Assembly (NCBI GenBank): GCA_024401945.1
Contig: JAKSKC010000055.1
Coordinates: 1-8,775, forward strand
Reading direction: 5' to 3'
Source of the DNA: Bacteroidales bacterium
Lineage (GTDB): Bacteria; Bacteroidota; Bacteroidia; Bacteroidales; UBA932
DNA length: 8,775 nt
Below are positions 7,297 to 8,775 of this stretch, one piece after another. Positions within the stretch are counted from its first letter, which is position 1. The number at the start of each line of letters is the position of its first letter. Made by a program: the position numbers and the translations under genes. A model generated the notes under the pieces. It saw only the letters and a list, made by a program, of their open reading frames with translations, had not been told where the DNA came from and searched no databases.

Positions 7297-8144
7297 AAAG
7301 GAAACTGACCGTCATAGCCGTAGCCGTCCTTCTTCCGCTGAGCCTGCTGGCCCAGCAGAAGCACCGTTCGGGCCGTAATGATTTCGATGACGCCTTCCTG
7401 GACACCGTGCTGATAGAAAAGCCGAAGGTCATCAATGATTATTCGATGTTGGGTGTGAGCTATGGCGTCAACTTCTGCAGACAGTACCTGAATCCTACCT
7501 ATTATCAGTCCTGGACCTTCAAGCCTACGTACGTATCCCTGCTCTTCACCCATTATCAGAAGATGTTCAACTATCTTCCGTATTTCGGATTCCAGATAGG
7601 ACTTTCATACAGCTACGAGGGATACGATTTCACCGACAGGCATACCGGAAATCCCACACATCTCGTATTCGGGGCCAACAAGGCTGCAATCAGGACCATA
7701 GAGCTTCCGTTCATGCTGCAGGGCCACGTGGATGCCGACTGGTTCCGTGTCCTCTTCAATCTCGGAGCCTATGCGGGTTACAGGCTTTCCATCGAAAGGT
7801 CCGGTCCCGACATAATGCATGAACACCCCGAACTCGTCAATGCGTTCGCCCCGACGGACCACCGTTTCGACTATGGAGCCCTGGGGGGCGCCGGCATCGG
7901 CTTCGTATTCGAGCCCTTCGAGTTCCACATCAATGCCCTCGTGAGGTTCTCCTTCTCCACCCTGTATGCCCCGGATTATAAGGGAGGAGATTATTATTAT
8001 TTCTCAAATCCACTTGATCTTGTGGTAAATGCGGGCATTCACGTACATCTTAACAACAGGTACGGAAAGACCAGGAAACAACTCAAGAAAGAAGCATACG
8101 ACATAGTATATGGCACTAAGGACAGTTCAGGTCAGGATAGGTAA
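7293..8144 (+). CDS. Predicted outer-membrane beta-barrel protein (PorT-like family)
   Basis: A 283-residue protein with a Sec signal peptide: MKRK, a hydrophobic core, and probable cleavage after LLA at residue 20, leaving QQ at the new N-terminus. The rest is rich in alternating hydrophobic and aromatic strands separated by turns (for example LGVSYGVNF, FGFQIGLSYSY, IELPFMLQG, LFNLGAYAGYRL, LGGAGIGFVF, FHINALVRFSF, LVVNAGIHVHL), as in small 8-10-strand barrels. It most resembles the broad Bacteroidetes PorT/OMP_b-brl_2 group. True PorT is a type IX secretion component, but sequence alone does not show whether this is that protein, so no symbol is given. The tail after the last strand is basic and hydrophilic (KTRKQLKKE) and would face the periplasm. 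Starts in an ATGA overlap with the lipoprotein gene, suggesting that the two act together in the envelope. Its last 35 bases also encode the start of ispG. Confidence 0.78.
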   Translation: MKRKLTVIAVAVLLPLSLLAQQKHRSGRNDFDDAFLDTVLIEKPKVINDYSMLGVSYGVNFCRQYLNPTYYQSWTFKPTYVSLLFTHYQKMFNYLPYFGFQIGLSYSYEGYDFTDRHTGNPTHLVFGANKAAIRTIELPFMLQGHVDADWFRVLFNLGAYAGYRLSIERSGPDIMHEHPELVNAFAPTDHRFDYGALGGAGIGFVFEPFEFHINALVRFSFSTLYAPDYKGGDYYYFSNPLDLVVNAGIHVHLNNRYGKTRKQLKKEAYDIVYGTKDSSGQDR

Positions 8145-8775
8145 CCTGATGATGGGGTCCGACTATCCGGTCAGGATCCAGACAATGTGCAACACCCATA
8201 CGGATGACGTCGACGCCACCGTCGCGCAGTGCATACGCCTCGCGGCCGCCGGTTCCGAGCTTATAAGGATAACGGTCCCGGGACTCCAGGACATACCTCA
8301 CCTTGCGGAAATCAAGGCAAAACTCCGTTCTGCGGGGGTTGGGACTCCTCTGGTGGCTGATATACATTTCTCCTCCGAAACGGCCGTGGAGGCCGCGAAA
8401 ATAGTGGAAAAGGTCCGGATAAATCCGGGCAATTTCCCTCCGGACCACGCCAAGGCCCGAGAGCAGTTCAACAGGCTGATCGATGTGTGCATCGAGCACG
8501 GGACGGCAATCAGGATAGGTCTCAACCACGGCTCGCTCGGCAGATACATCACCGACCTGTACGGCAATACCCCGTTCGCTATGGCCAAGGCTGCTATGGA
8601 ATGGATACTGATGTGCCGCGAGAGGAATTTCAGCAATGTCGTGGTGTCGCTCAAATCGAGCAATACGGTCACGATGGTGGAGGCCTACCGCGAACTGGCG
8701 AAGCTCGAGGCGGAGGACGGAGGGGAGATATTCCCCTTCCACGTCGGCGTTACCGAGGCTGGAAACGGAGACAGC
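8110..8775 (+). CDS. ispG: 4-hydroxy-3-methylbut-2-enyl diphosphate synthase IspG (C-terminal part missing)
   Basis: Converts MEcPP to HMBPP in the MEP pathway of isoprenoid synthesis, a cytoplasmic iron-sulfur enzyme. The 222 codons visible cover most of the N-terminal TIM barrel: VRIGN at 8-12, VRIQTMCNTHTDD at 21-33, IRITVPGL at 52-59, PLVADIHF at 80-87, KVRINPGNF at 101-109, RIGLNHGSLG at 135-144, YGNTP at 151-155, SLKSSNTV at 180-187 and HVGVTEAG at 211-218. The NHGSL...YGxTP pattern belongs to the large IspG form of Bacteroidetes and plants, which carries an extra domain before the [4Fe-4S] domain; both would lie beyond the right edge. The start is forced: TAG lies in frame at 8104-8106, two codons upstream, and the first beta-strand follows ATG 8110 at once. 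The N-terminus is therefore short, and the gene overlaps its neighbour by 35 bases. Last visible member of the operon. Confidence 0.95.
   Translation, partial: MALRTVQVRIGNLMMGSDYPVRIQTMCNTHTDDVDATVAQCIRLAAAGSELIRITVPGLQDIPHLAEIKAKLRSAGVGTPLVADIHFSSETAVEAAKIVEKVRINPGNFPPDHAKAREQFNRLIDVCIEHGTAIRIGLNHGSLGRYITDLYGNTPFAMAKAAMEWILMCRERNFSNVVVSLKSSNTVTMVEAYRELAKLEAEDGGEIFPFHVGVTEAGNGDS

Noticed and set aside
8116..8742. Minus-strand frames of 208 and 124 codons opposite ispG
   Set aside because: The plus strand encodes IspG motifs throughout in an uninterrupted frame; the antisense frames follow from its codon bias.

Overview
The window reads as a chromosomal core-gene region of a member of the Bacteroidetes, most likely order Bacteroidales. 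The reasons are TAnnTTTG-type promoter boxes next to start codons, starts without clear Shine-Dalgarno sequences, a lipoprotein that begins with the SGGPKDTIPP segment typical of the phylum, a Bacteroidetes-style outer-membrane barrel protein, and an IspG of the NHGSL/YGxTP type seen in Bacteroidetes and plants. The DNA is moderately GC-rich, with strong use of ATC/ATA, AGG and TCC/TCG codons. I cannot name a genus. No mobile element, CRISPR array, tRNA or rRNA was seen, and nothing suggests a genomic island.

Layout: a phosphofructokinase gene (pfp), probably pyrophosphate-dependent, runs leftward from 1218 and off the left edge. A 59-bp divergent promoter region (1219-1277) separates it from a rightward set of five closely packed genes. 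These are ligA (NAD-dependent DNA ligase), rel (bifunctional (p)ppGpp synthetase/hydrolase), an Ig-like-domain lipoprotein, a predicted outer-membrane beta-barrel protein, and ispG (isoprenoid precursor synthesis), which is cut by the right edge. The junctions are an 8-bp gap, a 4-bp ATGA overlap, a second 4-bp ATGA overlap and a 35-bp overlap. Together these indicate one transcript with translational coupling. There is no gene-free stretch longer than 59 bp.

The rightward unit mixes DNA replication and repair (LigA), the stringent response (Rel), two envelope proteins of unknown function and the MEP pathway (IspG, which supplies precursors for undecaprenyl lipid carriers and quinones). This may simply be a housekeeping operon, but it places the alarmone enzyme in the same message as envelope and lipid-carrier functions.

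I do not see a clearly new multi-gene system. The points most worth a second look are: the divergent promoter boxes, which predict almost leaderless mRNAs for both pfp and ligA; the lipoprotein/barrel pair of unknown function coupled to rel; a changed RXKD motif (RFRN) in the Rel synthetase domain; a clamp-binding-like tail on LigA; the ispG start buried inside the preceding gene; and short AT-rich tracts inside otherwise GC-rich genes.
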